Shown here in pieces: positions 46,403-58,400 of a stretch of 64,000 nt of DNA; the first letter of the stretch is position 1; the number at the start of each line of letters is the position of its first letter. Both the position numbers and the translations under genes were made by a program. Under the pieces are notes generated by a model. It saw only the letters and a program-made list of their open reading frames with translations. It was not told the origin of the DNA and did not search any database. Origin of the DNA: Asterella californica (lineage: Eukaryota > Streptophyta > Marchantiopsida > Marchantiales > Aytoniaceae); the NCBI GenBank assembly GCA_036924285.1, contig JAYKYS010000006.1, forward strand, positions 21,302,001 to 21,366,000. The letters are read 5' to 3'.

Positions 46403-46439
46403 GAGCAGACGCTTCAGAGCTATGATGAAGCGTCTGCTC
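46403..46439. repeat. Hairpin with perfect 14-bp arms
   Basis: GAGCAGACGCTTCA (46403-46416) pairs with TGAAGCGTCTGCTC (46426-46439) around a 9-nt loop. It lies downstream of the ORF ending at 46292 and might sit in its 3' untranslated region. Confidence 0.85.
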
Positions 46440-47840
46440 TACTTTGCTGCTTCACTCTGGACACACTCCTTGCAATTGCTGGTGTCCACTAAGACTGTAG
46501 CCCATGCATCCGTACATGGTCACTCCTTCTCAGTGCGGACGTCCTCCAAAGCTTGAAGGTAAAGGTCCAGAACTTACCGTACGTTTCTGACTGCGGATAG
46601 CCGGGTCAGATAGATCATTGCTATTTCTCAGGTTATCAGTTTTGAGTGTAGACGTATAGTGATACTTGAGAAGTGTATGTCACCGTATTACGTAGTGTAA
46701 AACCACAGTATAAACCACTCCGAAGGAGCACACCTCTTTCGGAAGGTAGTCCCTCCAGTTTGTGCGCGGCGGGTTCTCATTTACAGTTCTTGTTGAGTTA
46801 TGTTGGCATGACACGTTTTTGTTCTGTCGACAGCATGGTTTTCATATGGTACTGGTGAACTCATTAGCTTGAAGTCCACATTTTGTTACACGCGTTGCCG
46901 GTGCTTCCCAGCTTCTGGTTTGTGTCTTGCCCGGTTTTCGGCATCAATGACACTCTTTTGGGCCAGTTGAACCTTCTTTACGAAGAACATGAGAAGAGCT
47001 GCTCCTTGGGCTTGGTATAGGTAGCAACTCTCCCTTGACCACCGGTACACTGAGGGTGGAAGAAAGTTACCGCGCCCTGAGTCCAGAAGTCTGTTTCTCT
47101 ATCTTCCGTCGAGCTACAATACCATCATACTTTTCAGCGTAATTCAGGCTCAGTTTAGACTGAGCTCGGACCTCTTGTGAAACCTCCAGATTTCAGCTCG
47201 TGTCAAAAAGAGCGAGGAAGAAATTGTAACGCTGACTGAGACTTTTAGAACGAAAAGTTTCGGGAGCCAATCGACTCATTCTTGGTCCTTGTGCATGCTG
47301 CGCAAAATGGAGAAGAGAGCTCACACTGACTGATGAACTCCAGGTGGATCTTAACAACATGCAATCAACATGCTGTTAAGATAGCATGTGTAGTGTTTAT
47401 ACGACAACAATCCCTAATGGTCAAATCGGCTAACCTTGATTGACTGTGGAAGTGTAACAGAAAGAGTCGTCTCCGTGAGCGTTAAATTAGTCACCATCAA
47501 GCTGATACAAACCATCGGTTTAGAGTGTCCAGAGTGTTAGGTGACCAATACAGTTGAATTTCCACAGATCTGCGGATTGGCCCTTTCTGTCCGCTCCATT
47601 TCCTCGTCGACCCAACTTGCTATACTCAGTCTTAAACTGTGCGGTGATTCTTGCCCTACCGTTCCCTTTATAGCCATCCATACCATTTTTATATCCGTAA
47701 TATTTTCTGTTGGTCGATCTCCACGACAAATTGTTAGCAGCCTACGAACCGCAACGTGAGCACATGTAGACTAATACAATGAAGCATATTTAAACAATTT
47801 AACTGTCTTGTAACCACTGAATTAAAATTGACTCTCTCTG
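46440..47840. other. Intergenic stretch without a supported gene
   Basis: One imperfect hairpin (ATCTTAACAACATG with CATGCTGTTAAGAT, 47348-47382) was seen. Frames are short and without domains. Confidence 0.4.
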
Positions 47841-47841
47841 A

Positions 47842-48216
47842 AGCTCTTTCCGTAGAAACTGAATGCAATCAACTCTAGTGACTCGTTACCGGCCCAATAT
47901 TGACAGCATCTTCACGGCGTAGAGCTCTTCCACAAGCGACGAAATGGTACAGCCAAAGTTCATTGGAGTCGATGAATTAAAGCCAAGAGCCTGATGGGAA
48001 GTTAGAGAATCATCAACGACCCGGATTAGAGCTCTGTCCGTAGAAACTGAATGCAATCAACTCTATTGACTCGTTACCGGCCCAACATTGACAGCATCTC
48101 ACGGCGTAGAGCTCTTCCACAAGCGACGAAATGGTACAGCCAAAGTTCATTGGAGTCGATGAATTAAAGCCAAGAGCCTGATGGGAAATTAGAGAATCAT
48201 CAACGACCCGGATTAG
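47842..48216. repeat. 188/187-bp tandem duplication
   Basis: Unit 1 (47842-48029) and unit 2 (48030-48216) are nearly identical and each ends in GACCCGGATTAG. Differences seen are CTTTCC/CTGTCC, CTAGTG/CTATTG, AATATTG/AACATTG, a one-base deletion (ATCTTCACGG/ATCTCACGG) and GGAAGTT/GGAAATT. It lies on the 3' side of the dirigent-like gene. Confidence 0.95.
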
Positions 48217-48566
48217 AGTTATTTTTGGGTCCCACAGGTGACATGTTTATTAAAACATGTTACAAACTTACTCTAGTTTATGACGAGCACCAAAGTGTTT
48301 CAAGCAGTAACCATGTATATCGTTGGATTAGTTGCAGTACAAAAACACACGCTAAAATGATTTTTTATTTTGGTCTTGTGTTGTAAATAGGTCAAGTTAA
48401 TTATCACTAGTTTCCTGAAGGTATCCACATGAAGACTGATAACGTTGCAGTTTTATTGCCAGAAAATGAAACAAGATCCCAAATACTTCGTAGCAGTATC
48501 TAATGTTCATAAGAGGCTGGTCTGCACTGGTGGAATTATTCTGGAAAATTCTACATGAGTTGAAGA

Positions 48567-49157
48567 TTACGTGAACATCAGAGGCTGACTCGCGCAAGTG
48601 GAGAGGTAAACTAGGTTCTTGTAGACCTTGTGATCTGGTCCGATGTCCACCGCAGTAGAGATGATATAACCGCTAGCACCTCTGAAAGATCCCGTGCCGC
48701 CAGAGACTGTGAACTCGGCTTCGGTCGTGAAATCATTCAAGGAGGTGAAATCACAGATGCTGAAGAGGGTGCCCTTGTACTGGTCCGTGTCGAGGGTGAT
48801 CAGCTTAAGAACCGAGAAGCTGTCTTCCCTCTGGTTCTTGAAGATCAACGACGGCGAGTTCCCAGTGATGGGGGCGGAGGTGCTGTTGGTTGCTCTGATG
48901 GGCTGCTCCGAGACTGCCAAGTTGCCCCATTGCATGTTGAGCTCGTCCCCGTTCGGAGGTGAAGAGATGATGTTCGTGGAACTAACTCCATTAGCGGTGT
49001 AAAATTGCTCGAACGAATAGAACTCTAGGCTCGGAACTGTGGAGAAACCACGAGCGTCTGTCGCGTCGAGGTCGATTCCACTCGCACTGCAGAGTGCAGC
49101 AAACGTCAACAATAGCATGATGGTCGAATTAGTGGACAGACTTTTCGGTCTTGCCAT
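48567..49157 (-). CDS. Secreted dirigent-like protein
   Basis: Dirigent proteins are extracellular beta-barrels that steer coupling of phenoxy radicals in lignan and related phenolic biosynthesis. The 196-residue intronless frame starts with a signal peptide: a basic N-terminus, the hydrophobic core TIMLLLTFAAL, and a likely cleavage after SASG near residue 27. Residues 44-185 form the barrel region. The diagnostic stretch is EAEFTVSGGTGSFRGASGY at 146-164, preceded by KGTLFSICDF, as in dirigent and allene-oxide-cyclase-like barrels. Length fits the family. NST at 91-93 and in the signal region are possible N-glycosylation sites. Candidate TATA box: 49499-49507. No broken motif was seen. The sequence is divergent from seed-plant dirigents, so biochemical activity is not implied. 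Confidence 0.88.
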   Translation of the reverse strand: MARPKSLSTNSTIMLLLTFAALCSASGIDLDATDARGFSTVPSLEFYSFEQFYTANGVSSTNIISSPPNGDELNMQWGNLAVSEQPIRATNSTSAPITGNSPSLIFKNQREDSFSVLKLITLDTDQYKGTLFSICDFTSLNDFTTEAEFTVSGGTGSFRGASGYIISTAVDIGPDHKVYKNLVYLSTCASQPLMFT

Positions 49158-49498
49158 CTTGCCTCCCTAAAAGTGTCTGTTTCACACGAGATACAGCTTG
49201 AGATCGCGGTGAAGATGATTGATCTGGACTTCCGGATCAGATTGGATCGAGATGAAAACGTACGGGATGTTGCGGTTCTCCAGAGTCTTGAGAGCCAATA
49301 CTTCAGCGGATCAGTCGATCTCACGATTTCGCGACGTTCTAATTCTGTAAACGCTGAAGTCTCTCGGTTTTCGGAGGACGTGCTACAGCTCCAGAGTCAC
49401 TCACTACCTTCAAGAATGCTCACCCTTTTCAATGATCAGAAGAACAGTCTGCTGCTGCTCGGAGATATCTGTCTGTTCAAGATATACGAATCAGGATC

Positions 49499-49507
49499 AA
49501 TATATAC
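49499..49507 (-). promoter_or_regulatory. Candidate TATA box for the dirigent-like gene
   Basis: The minus strand reads GTATATATTG about 340 bp upstream of the start codon, which would leave a 5' untranslated region of roughly 300 bp. AT-rich matches are common here, so this is tentative. Confidence 0.35.
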
Positions 49508-49549
49508 TAACACGAGGTAAGCCATTCTACACTTCTGCCGAGCTTATTA

Positions 49550-50340
49550 TTCTTTTATTCGGAATTACAGAAGGTGACTCTGACTGACAACTGTTACCCG
49601 AATAAGACCAGCACGCCTACCAGGCTAGTACCAGGAGTCTTGGTCTGGACGAGTGTCGGCTTTTAGTGTTGTGACTTCCGGTACTTTTCCGGTGCTAAAA
49701 TTTCCCGTTTACTCTTAGTATAATTTTCGTCTGTTTTCTGACGAAAGTCTGCAATTTCTGATTTCATTTGCATTTCGCCGGCATTTGTTGATTTTCTTGA
49801 TTACAGGAGTCCACTCCCCGACCACTGGTCTGGACAGTGGACTCTTGTATTCCACTGAGGAAGTTCAGGTCGCCGCCGGTTCACAGGTCAACTGTCGGCG
49901 ACAGTCTTTGTCAATACGTCAACTGAGCGTCATCAGTCCTTTTCATGCCGGCAGCGTGTTCTTCGTGCTACGTAATCGAGTTTGGCGCTTGGTGCTGACA
50001 TGACTCTAACAGCTGGTTTCCATCAAAGAAAAGACAGCTGGGTACCTCAAACGATCGGTCCTTATATAAAGGGGTGCCGGCCTTTATCTAAAGACAGGTC
50101 CTTTGAACGACCGCAAGCAGGGAATGGGACTTCCTTCCAGGCCCAGCCTAGATTCTTCCCGCTTACCTGTAATTTACCCGAGATTTGGGACAGTTTACGG
50201 ACTTCTGTTAACTCACCGGCGAATTTTGGAATTCTTCACTTCCCTTTACGTTTAGTATAGAAATTATCCGGCGCCTTCTTTTCTTCTGCTTGCTTTCCCG
50301 AAAAGTTGCCGGAATAGATTACAAAGAATGCCGGATCTAG
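49550..50340. other. GC-richer CCGG-containing stretch with a TATATAAAG motif, no gene
   Basis: Composition shifts to GC-richer, with repeated CCGG/GCCGG sites and a TATATAAAG at about 50064-50072 on the plus strand. It could be a promoter or an old LTR fragment. No downstream coding region or second copy was found to decide. Confidence 0.3.
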
Positions 50341-50589
50341 GTTGGGGCTGCTTCCTCCACTCAGCATGAGCAACAAACGAGCATGAGGTAATGTTTTCAA
50401 CGAGATAAACCTAAATAATAATATGTGTCACGTGAGTAGGCTTGACTTTCGAAAGACGGCAAGAGTAGGGGTCTTTTGATAATATCCTTCCCCACGTCCT
50501 TTTACAGTGAATTTCGTTTTCTCTTATAAAAACGTATAAATATTAAAAAGATATTATAAAAATAATTATAAAAAATTGAATGAATTCAT

Positions 50590-50790
50590 AAATGATATGT
50601 TAACTAGTCTCCGAATAGCCAACTCTGGAGATAAACCAGAAGTGGAGTTCGGTATGATATGTTACTGGGAGGATAAATCCGAGACTCTAATTCTTGAACC
50701 GCATCGTTTTATGAAACAAATAATTTATGTTCAACCCTTCTCGCCGGAAGGGTTATAGCATAAATTAAAGAAGTGAATATTCTCCTTAAC
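50590..50790 (-). repeat. Two-hairpin dispersed repeat, copy 2
   Basis: In minus orientation the parts occur in the same order as copy 1: GAATATTCAC, then a hairpin at 50766-50722 (AACCCTTC/GAAGGGTT stem inside AATTTATG/CATAAATT), then the block GAGTCTCGGATTTATCC...CTCCACTTCTGGTTTATC...CGGAGACTAGTTAAC at about 50695-50600. It lies head to head with copy 3. Confidence 0.7.
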
Positions 50791-50867
50791 GATCTAAAAT
50801 AAAGAGTGTTTCTCAATTTTACATTTAGTATACAAAAGACCTCTTTGAAAGAACGTTCATCAGGAAG

Positions 50868-51067
50868 ATATTCACCTCATATACACTTAGAAGTGTACAT
50901 AAAGTGTAATTTATGTTCTAATTCTTCCGGCGAGAAAAGTTAGAACATAAGACGGCGCTGTTTGAAAATTAAGATCTCTGACTTATTCTCTCAGTAACGC
51001 ATCAGTCCCGACTCCACTTATGGTTTATATCTGGATGAGTTGACTACTCCAAGACTGGTTAACATAT
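50868..51067 (+). repeat. Two-hairpin dispersed repeat, copy 3
   Basis: GATATTCACCTC is followed by a reduced first hairpin (CACTTAGAAGTG) and a second hairpin with arms TTATGTTCTA (50911-50920) and TAGAACATAA (50941-50950). The conserved block 50970-51067 follows (CTCTGACTTATTCTC...GACTCCACTTATGGTTTATATCTGGATGAGTTG...GGTTAACATA). Confidence 0.7.
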
Positions 51068-51104
51068 AGCATCAGTTTTTATAAAATGACGCGGGTTAAT
51101 AATT

Positions 51105-51180
51105 AGAGTCTCTGACTTATCCTCGCATCAACCCGGACTCCATTTATTGTTTATATCCGGATGAGATGGTTATTCAGAAA
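51105..51180 (+). repeat. Two-hairpin dispersed repeat, copy 4 (block only)
   Basis: A second conserved block (GAGTCTCTGACTTATCCTCGC...GACTCCATTTATTGTTTATATCCGGATGAGATGG) follows copy 3 directly in the same orientation, without its own hairpins. Confidence 0.65.
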
Positions 51181-51189
51181 AAGACCGCT

Positions 51190-52300
51190 TTGAAGGAACG
51201 CTCTTAAAGTGGCAAGCGGCTTTTGGAATCGTAGACATTTCGTTTTCAGTTGGAAACCAAAAAAATAAAAAAATTTTAGTGCAAATGTATATTAAATTAC
51301 ATTTTGATGAAAAAGAGATGAATATATATGAATTCCTAACTCCTCGAACCGAAGATGGAAAAAGGACAAGTGTGGAAAGCGGAGTAAACTTTTATTTCTT
51401 ACTTTCTGTAGTATAAAGTGAATGTGAGAGAAATTGGATATTTTCTTGACGTTATAAGTTCTACCGATTCTATTTACTACGGATGTACTTTGAAGAAAAC
51501 ATGTTATGCAAAACAGGAAATGGTGAGTATAACGAGGAGAGAAGAATATGCGACCGCATGACAACACGATGGCAAGACCCGTTTTGGATAATCCTGTGTC
51601 TTCCACATGAGGTCGCTTTTCGTTCTAGGCGATATTCGAGCAAAAGCCGCTTTTCATATGATTCGAAACGTAAGAGTCCAGAGAAGGACCACAAACAATG
51701 TATGTCCTATGAAGATAAATCAACCTAAATAAATGGTAAATGGTGTTACTTGCCTTTGAGTTATTCGAGGATCATGAGACTGTGAATATGAATCCATCAC
51801 AACGGGACTCGGATCAAAAGCTTCATTAACAGTTTGCAGCAGCATGCACCTCCAATCGTATCCGCAAGAGATTGAACTCACGACTTTTCTCTTAGAGGAT
51901 TGTAAGCTAAAGCACTTGGAACACTGATCTTCTATACACCGTAAGAGTCTTGCACGATCGTTCCCAAACTTCACGAAGATTTTGATGTCTTGTCTGCTTT
52001 TGTCGCGGAACTGCAGATGCCTCGCTTAGTTGCTGGGCGTAAAAATTTTAACGTTCTTTTTCTACCCCATCCTTCAAGAAATCCCTTGAGAAGAGAAGAA
52101 CATCAAATGGTTTAAGCTCTTTCAGAATTGCTCAAAATTCGGTGATTTCTGTTTTGCTAGAAAGCTATTTCAGATGCATTTCCAACCAATTAGCTTGGCT
52201 TCAAATCTCGAGCTTCAAATTTATGTCTCTAGCAAACAGTATGGACGTTTAAAGTGCTCTTGATCTTCATCTAAAGAGAATCACACTAATTCTCATTCAA
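51190..52300. other. AT-rich stretch, no supported gene
   Basis: The frames at 51292-51974 are short, lie on both strands and have no domain. Nothing else was seen. Confidence 0.4.
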
Positions 52301-52307
52301 TCAGACT

Positions 52308-52735
52308 GTGCAACGGTTCCAAGGGCGGTCTTACGAAAAGAAGGTTCTTCAAGCAAAGATAGTGAATGCTACAAAAAGAAGATTCGTGAGCAAACGATGA
52401 TGGATTACAGTGGAGGTAATTTTTGGCATATTTAAGGACTAAGAGTTGCGGTGGGAGATTATTACATGTCGGCCTCTTACGATGGAGGAATTATAAGGGT
52501 GCAACCTTTGTCATGTTTAAGGATTACGATAAAAGATTAGAATAAGTGTGACTTTAGTTGTACTTAGGGACGGGATACGCTCTCTCCTTTAAATGAGCTC
52601 TCTCATAATGTAGTCAAAATGGAGTGCGTCTTTGCATGCAATGGTTTCAAAGGTAATCTTATCATAAGAAGATTCTTGAGCAAATATGGTGAATGCTACC
52701 AAAAGAAGATTTTTGAGCAAAGTTGGTGATGGCAT
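52308..52735 (+). repeat. Diverged direct repeat, two copies of about 98 bp
   Basis: CAACGGTTCCAAGGGCGGTC...GAATGCTACAAAAAGAAGATT (52308-52406) and CAATGGTTTCAAAGGTAATC...GAATGCTACCAAAAGAAGATT (52634-52730) are collinear copies about 325 bp apart. Confidence 0.65.
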
Positions 52736-52739
52736 CAAA

Positions 52740-55235
52740 TGTGCTAAATAGACCCCTTGATACATTTTCTACTGAAATCTTTATGCTTGGAAGGAGAGAA
52801 AAAAATAAAAATCTTCACTTGTACACATTGGACGGCCGAACGAATGCAAAGATTTACCAAGTGGTTTGAATCTTGAAATACATTATAACCTAACAAACGC
52901 AAGTACTTACCATGTGGTTTGAAATGTGAGACAATATGTATATGTAATATGATTATATTTGGATCTGCTCTTTGAGTGTCAAATAGCTATGATGATATAT
53001 GGTGCTAATATTTAATGGCACTGATACGCTTTGACGAAAACCTAACTGTACAACCTCTTGATATTAATATTTTAGGTTGTAACTACACATATCAATAGGG
53101 TGAGGTGATGACATGTGTTAAGATATCTCCAGTAGTTGATTTGGAGATTTGATATTCATAATATGATGAGACAAGAGATATGTGAGAACTGAGATTTGAG
53201 TGAGAGAGAATGAAGTTCAGGGAATATGAATAGCGAGCTCTTGATGAGCAGAAGGGAATAAGTTAGAGCAAGATTTGTACATGTTATGATAATTTAAATC
53301 TATTGAGATTAATGTAAAATTACTTCAGTTAAAGCTCTTTTTCTGAATTCTGGGTATTGGATGTGGTGATTGATTGAGAGTTCAGAGCTGAGTAAAAACT
53401 TTTGGAGTGTGTTCACTACTAAGCGGTTGAGACTTATGTGAATTTGGAAGAAAATGGATGATTAGATCAACAGTTGACGACCAGTTAGAAGATTTTGAAA
53501 TCTTTGACAAAGATATTTAAAAATCTCAACACATTTGTAATTATGCTCTTTTATCTTTGTAGTCCCATGTTTTTTGACTCGAGACTTTGAGATATTCAAT
53601 TCTTCTCAGATTGGTTGGTTGATTATCTGTGTGATGTAATCATCCCCTATGTGATGTAGGAATCCCTTCTGTGATATCATCCACGGACTGGTTTCTATCT
53701 GGGAAGATAACTTCCTCTAATTTGTAAGTTATATTCGAAGTGATTTTCATTTGAGAGGATGATTTCCCTTGAGTGATAACTCATCTCGAAGTACTTACTA
53801 ATCAAATACTAGAGTGTATTCCATTGCTTTGATTATTAGTGAAGTACGAGAAACTCTTATATTTTTTGGTTATCTCATTTATATTTTCTTACTTCATTCT
53901 TTTTTGGTGCATCCTCAAGTGTGATATCTCTTGAAGAAATCTAACTCCTAAGCACTGCAATTTCATATTATCTGAAAAGTACTCTAATGAGTTCATCATT
54001 CAAATACCACCGTAGAAGTTTTATAGATGTAATTGTTATGTGTACGAGCTATTTCTAGTTTACAATATTTCTCCAAGAAATGTCTTCTTCACGAGAACGA
54101 AGAGACACCTTACATCTATGTTGAAATTTCTTATTTTCTGACATACAATAGATGATGGAATAATGCATCATATATTTGATAAATGACTGAATTTGAATTT
54201 ATTCCATATAAACAGTAAACAGAGAGCGACTTAACTCTTTAACCTCCTTATTAAAACTCATTATACCCCAAATACGAAATAAGATTGTGGAAGATTTGAC
54301 GGTCAAGAAAATTGCTGTGCAAAAACTCAATAATCACTGATTAAATCAGAATAAAGGATGAAATAAAGGACGAAATATACAAACATGGGATCAACTTTAC
54401 TTTTTGAAAATTCAAGCGTAATGATTACATATTGCCTGATTTGGAATTGTTTGACCATTACACATTCCAACGTTGAAAGGACATCTACAATGTTCTTTAA
54501 TGGACACCAACACTAAATTTTTCGAACTTATGTATATCCTTGTCCAATACGGTGATACCATAGATGTAAAATCTGCACGACATATTTACTAGTTTAGAAA
54601 AGAGTCGATTTTTCAAACTGAAGACAGCATAGTACGTAGACTTGTGAACGGTCAAGTGAAGACAATACGGAAAAGGGTGAGATTTTTCCAAGTACGAGAT
54701 TAATGTAAAAGATATTATAATATATTTGTTTGATAAATGCGTAAAGAGCTTAAAAAGTAATTTTTTAAACCCGAGTATGACTACAGGTGCTCTGGTGACT
54801 CAGAAGTCCTTATTTTGCGGGGTTGTTTTCAGAAAACTGGAAAATTTAATCATTATGTAAAAAATAATTTTGGTGAATATGTATGCTAAACCATCTTTGT
54901 GTAATTTTGCTCGATGTCTGTTATTAAAAAAGTTATAACTGTTATATAGAAATTCTATACCAAGTCTTTTTGAAATCAAATTTAATGTTAAATGTTGGCC
55001 TTACAAGGAAGTGCAAATTTGTGAAGTGAAAACCCGTAAGTGAAGTCCATAGCAACGCGACTCCAACAGTATAACTCCAGCAGGTTATCAATTATTATAA
55101 AATATTCAATAAATACTTAATTTATTATCTAATTTTTCTCATCAAAAAGGTTAAATAATAAATCAAACTTGCAACCCTCGTCCATCCAAAGATGAAAAAA
55201 GTGAATATGCAAGGTGAAACCCATCTCACCTCGGT
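52740..55235. other. AT-rich intergenic stretch, nothing recognised
   Basis: No frame over 70 codons, no paired termini and no motif could be supported. Confidence 0.4.
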
Positions 55236-55239
55236 AATG

Positions 55240-55460
55240 TGAAATAAAGAATCAAATGAAAGCTATTCACTGGGTTTACCATCATCTCGAATCAAACTAT
55301 ATAGCATTGAGAGAGAAGCGTTAAGATTGTCTCGAGTTTTCTTGGAGCAAAAAATATTCTATTTTTAAGAATCAAAGAACACTGTGAAAAGGAATATTCC
55401 CTTTTACATCCCTTCTCTCATCCTCAGGGTTTAACTTGCACTACGGTATGTGTGCATGTC
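55240..55460 (+). repeat. Direct repeat A, possible decayed LTR end
   Basis: GTGAAATAAAGAATCAAA, a TTAAGA...GAGTTTTCTTGGAGCAAAAAATATT segment and AAAAGGAATATTCCCTTTTACA recur in the same order and spacing at 59514-59700. The copies are strongly diverged. Confidence 0.45.
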
Positions 55461-55469
55461 AAATTCAGA

Positions 55470-58400
55470 AAAATGTGCATCTCTCGATGCATGGGAACAA
55501 AATATACTTTTAGAGGTGTATTTACATAACTAAAGATTTTGTTGCAAGTTGCACTGGAACAAAATATGAAAACATGACTCTTGTTTTATTTGAAGTCATG
55601 ACGACATTTACCTGCTGACATGTTATTTTGTGTAAAACTTGTCGCTTAAGTTAGATATATAATCGAAGGGGACCAGACGGATCATTTTATTGTTAATTTA
55701 ATTTGCCCATTCTTTTATTTTGTACTTTACTTGTTGTTAAACATGTATTTAAAATATGTTATAAGAACTTCTCAAGAAAGAGAGGACGTTCTTATAACAC
55801 AAGATAGGACGTTCTTATTGGATAAAGGACAAGTATTATGAAAGTATACTCAGAAGTAAAAAGCAGACTAAAACGCAAATAAGTGTGAGAACTTCGAGAG
55901 ATTAAATCTATTTCACGATGGTCCGGTTTTAAAATGTTAAAGTTTTGAAGCAAAAGTTAATAATTATTTTCTAGTGTGACACTTCCGCCGATCACAACTT
56001 ACACTTGCGATCACACAAATATGTTACACGAAGCATCCATTAATATCCTTGTATATTTTCATCTCGTATATCTTCAAATGGAAGAGGTAAATATGCAGTA
56101 GATTAATTGTTTATTAAGTGATCAGTGGTTCGCATATATATATCTGGAGAGCTCGTTTCTCCATGCTCCTCTTATGGTTTATGTCCGACTCAGCTTGCAT
56201 TTGCAAGTTCATAAGCTTAGTATAAGATTTTTGCATAACACTTATACATTTTCTGATAACAATAACCGAGCAAAAGTTCTAGAAATTCATCTTGCATGCA
56301 TATTCACCTCTTATATCTTCAGATGGACATTGTCAATGTAAAGAAACTTTAACTTATGCCAATCTTTCTTCGTGAAAAAATTCAGTAATAAATGAAAGTA
56401 TATCTGAAAACGAAATTTTCATTTGTTAACAAACCAGTACCTTATAATTCCGGGTGTTTCTTTTATGGTTTTATTAGGTTTCTCAGGAGACGTGTCTTAG
56501 TCACACGATTTCACGATATGCAGAAATTTTCACTTCCACGTTTGTATCAAAGATGTATTTCTGGTTTGTTTGTAGACTTCAGTATCCCATATACCGATTA
56601 TTTCCTCAAGTGGACGTCTGTATGTTATATCAGAAAATAAAGTATGCTGGGTCCTAAAAACAATGCTGGGTCTTTTGGGTCTTAAAAACTGGAAGTAGTA
56701 CTTTAAAAGTAGTCTGCATGTTTGTACCAGAAAATAAAATTTATCGATTTCGAAACTTCAGAAGTAGAAGTGGTACTTTGGAAGTAGGCTTTCGTTAATA
56801 AAACAATCAAATCTCCACACAGCTTTTACGTTTATCCTTTCAGCTTCTTTCCTCTAGATGTTGTTTTAGATTCATATTATGTGGTACAGATGTTAAGTTT
56901 AATGGTGTGGTAAAGAATAATGTATACAAAGAAATCTGAGAGAAAACTACATACTCGAGGATCAATTAATATAAGTATAATTAACTTGAGAATCGAAGTA
57001 TATGTAATATTTTTTTCTATTTCTTTATTCATTTGTTTCTATAGTGTTTCACAAGTGTTGAGTATAAATACTCCCATGGGGACATATTCAATGTCTCTCT
57101 TACAACAATCAACTTTCTTCTGAACCAGAGAATGACAATGCATTTTTCTTGACATTTTTCTTGGAGTACAAAGCATAATATTGTTCCGAAGTAGTAACAT
57201 ATTTTGTAGAGCTTGCCAAACCAAACATTTTGACATATACCTTGAGATCATAATATAACTATCACAAGATCGGAGCTAGGGAAGGACATCCAGATGAATA
57301 TGTGATGCATAATTAGTTAGTTAAAATGATACTTGTCGATGCAACCAAAGGTTCACTCTAGACGAGTTGGAGATTTACATTTACCTAGACGATGTATGGA
57401 GGTAGAGAGAAAATCAAAGTTATGTGATCTGGATAGAATTGACATGGAAGATGTTGATGAGTGGTTTATCGATTGGTTTTCATAGCTTGTTGTGTAGCCT
57501 GCAAAACATGAGTATAGTCATCCTAGTATTATCCCATCATATTCTATTTTTAAATTTTAATTGATGTATCATTTCTGCATATTCATGATTCGTGACTCTT
57601 AACATATACAAATAGATGTTGGATGTCACAGTGACGTCCGTTTTACGGTTCTCGAGTCTCAAATTCATATAGAACCTATTATAGATTCTCATATCCTTGA
57701 TATCTACCATCGTTATGTATATTACATATACACAAAAAGATAAGTATTATCAAAGTCTACTATATATACTTCTATCATTGTCAAGTTTAGGGCAAAGTGA
57801 ATTAAGAAATGAAATAATTTGGAGACCTCGAGCTCAAATACCCACACTTGTGTTCTCATTTTGTAGAATTATAGATTTCACATGAACTGTTTATTTACTT
57901 TAATTTTTTGAAAAGATTTAATAAATTTAAGTTGTACTTTTTAAAGTTTAGTTTTACATTTATTTTTAATTCGTTTTTTTAGACAATCTATATTATAATC
58001 AGAAAATGCTGAAAGATTTAGTCTTTGTTGCACCTTTTGCATATTCTATTGATTGAGTTATTGAATGAGCTTTGGCTTAGTCATAACAACACTAATAAGT
58101 TATGACTATACACACGTTAATGAATTATATTGTTGAGATTCTAAATATGACAACAAGATCAAAAAATTATGAGTTATTTAAAAAAATTATAACTCAGCTC
58201 GAGAGATGTTCAAACTAATGTAATAATTTATAAAGAATTGTTTTCTGTTTACATAAGTTCGACCACCTCTTGATGTGACTTTTAAAGTATTCAGGAAAAG
58301 AGTCCACAAACACTACGGACTACATCTCTTTGATATAGTCCATAGTGTTGGATTGCTCTTTAAACCCCTCTTTGGATAAAAGGTTCTTAATGGGAATATT

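Noticed and set aside
57360..57400. IYLDDV in one frame, resembling a retroelement RT box
   Set aside because: The flanking translation does not match a reverse transcriptase, so a five-residue match is chance-level.
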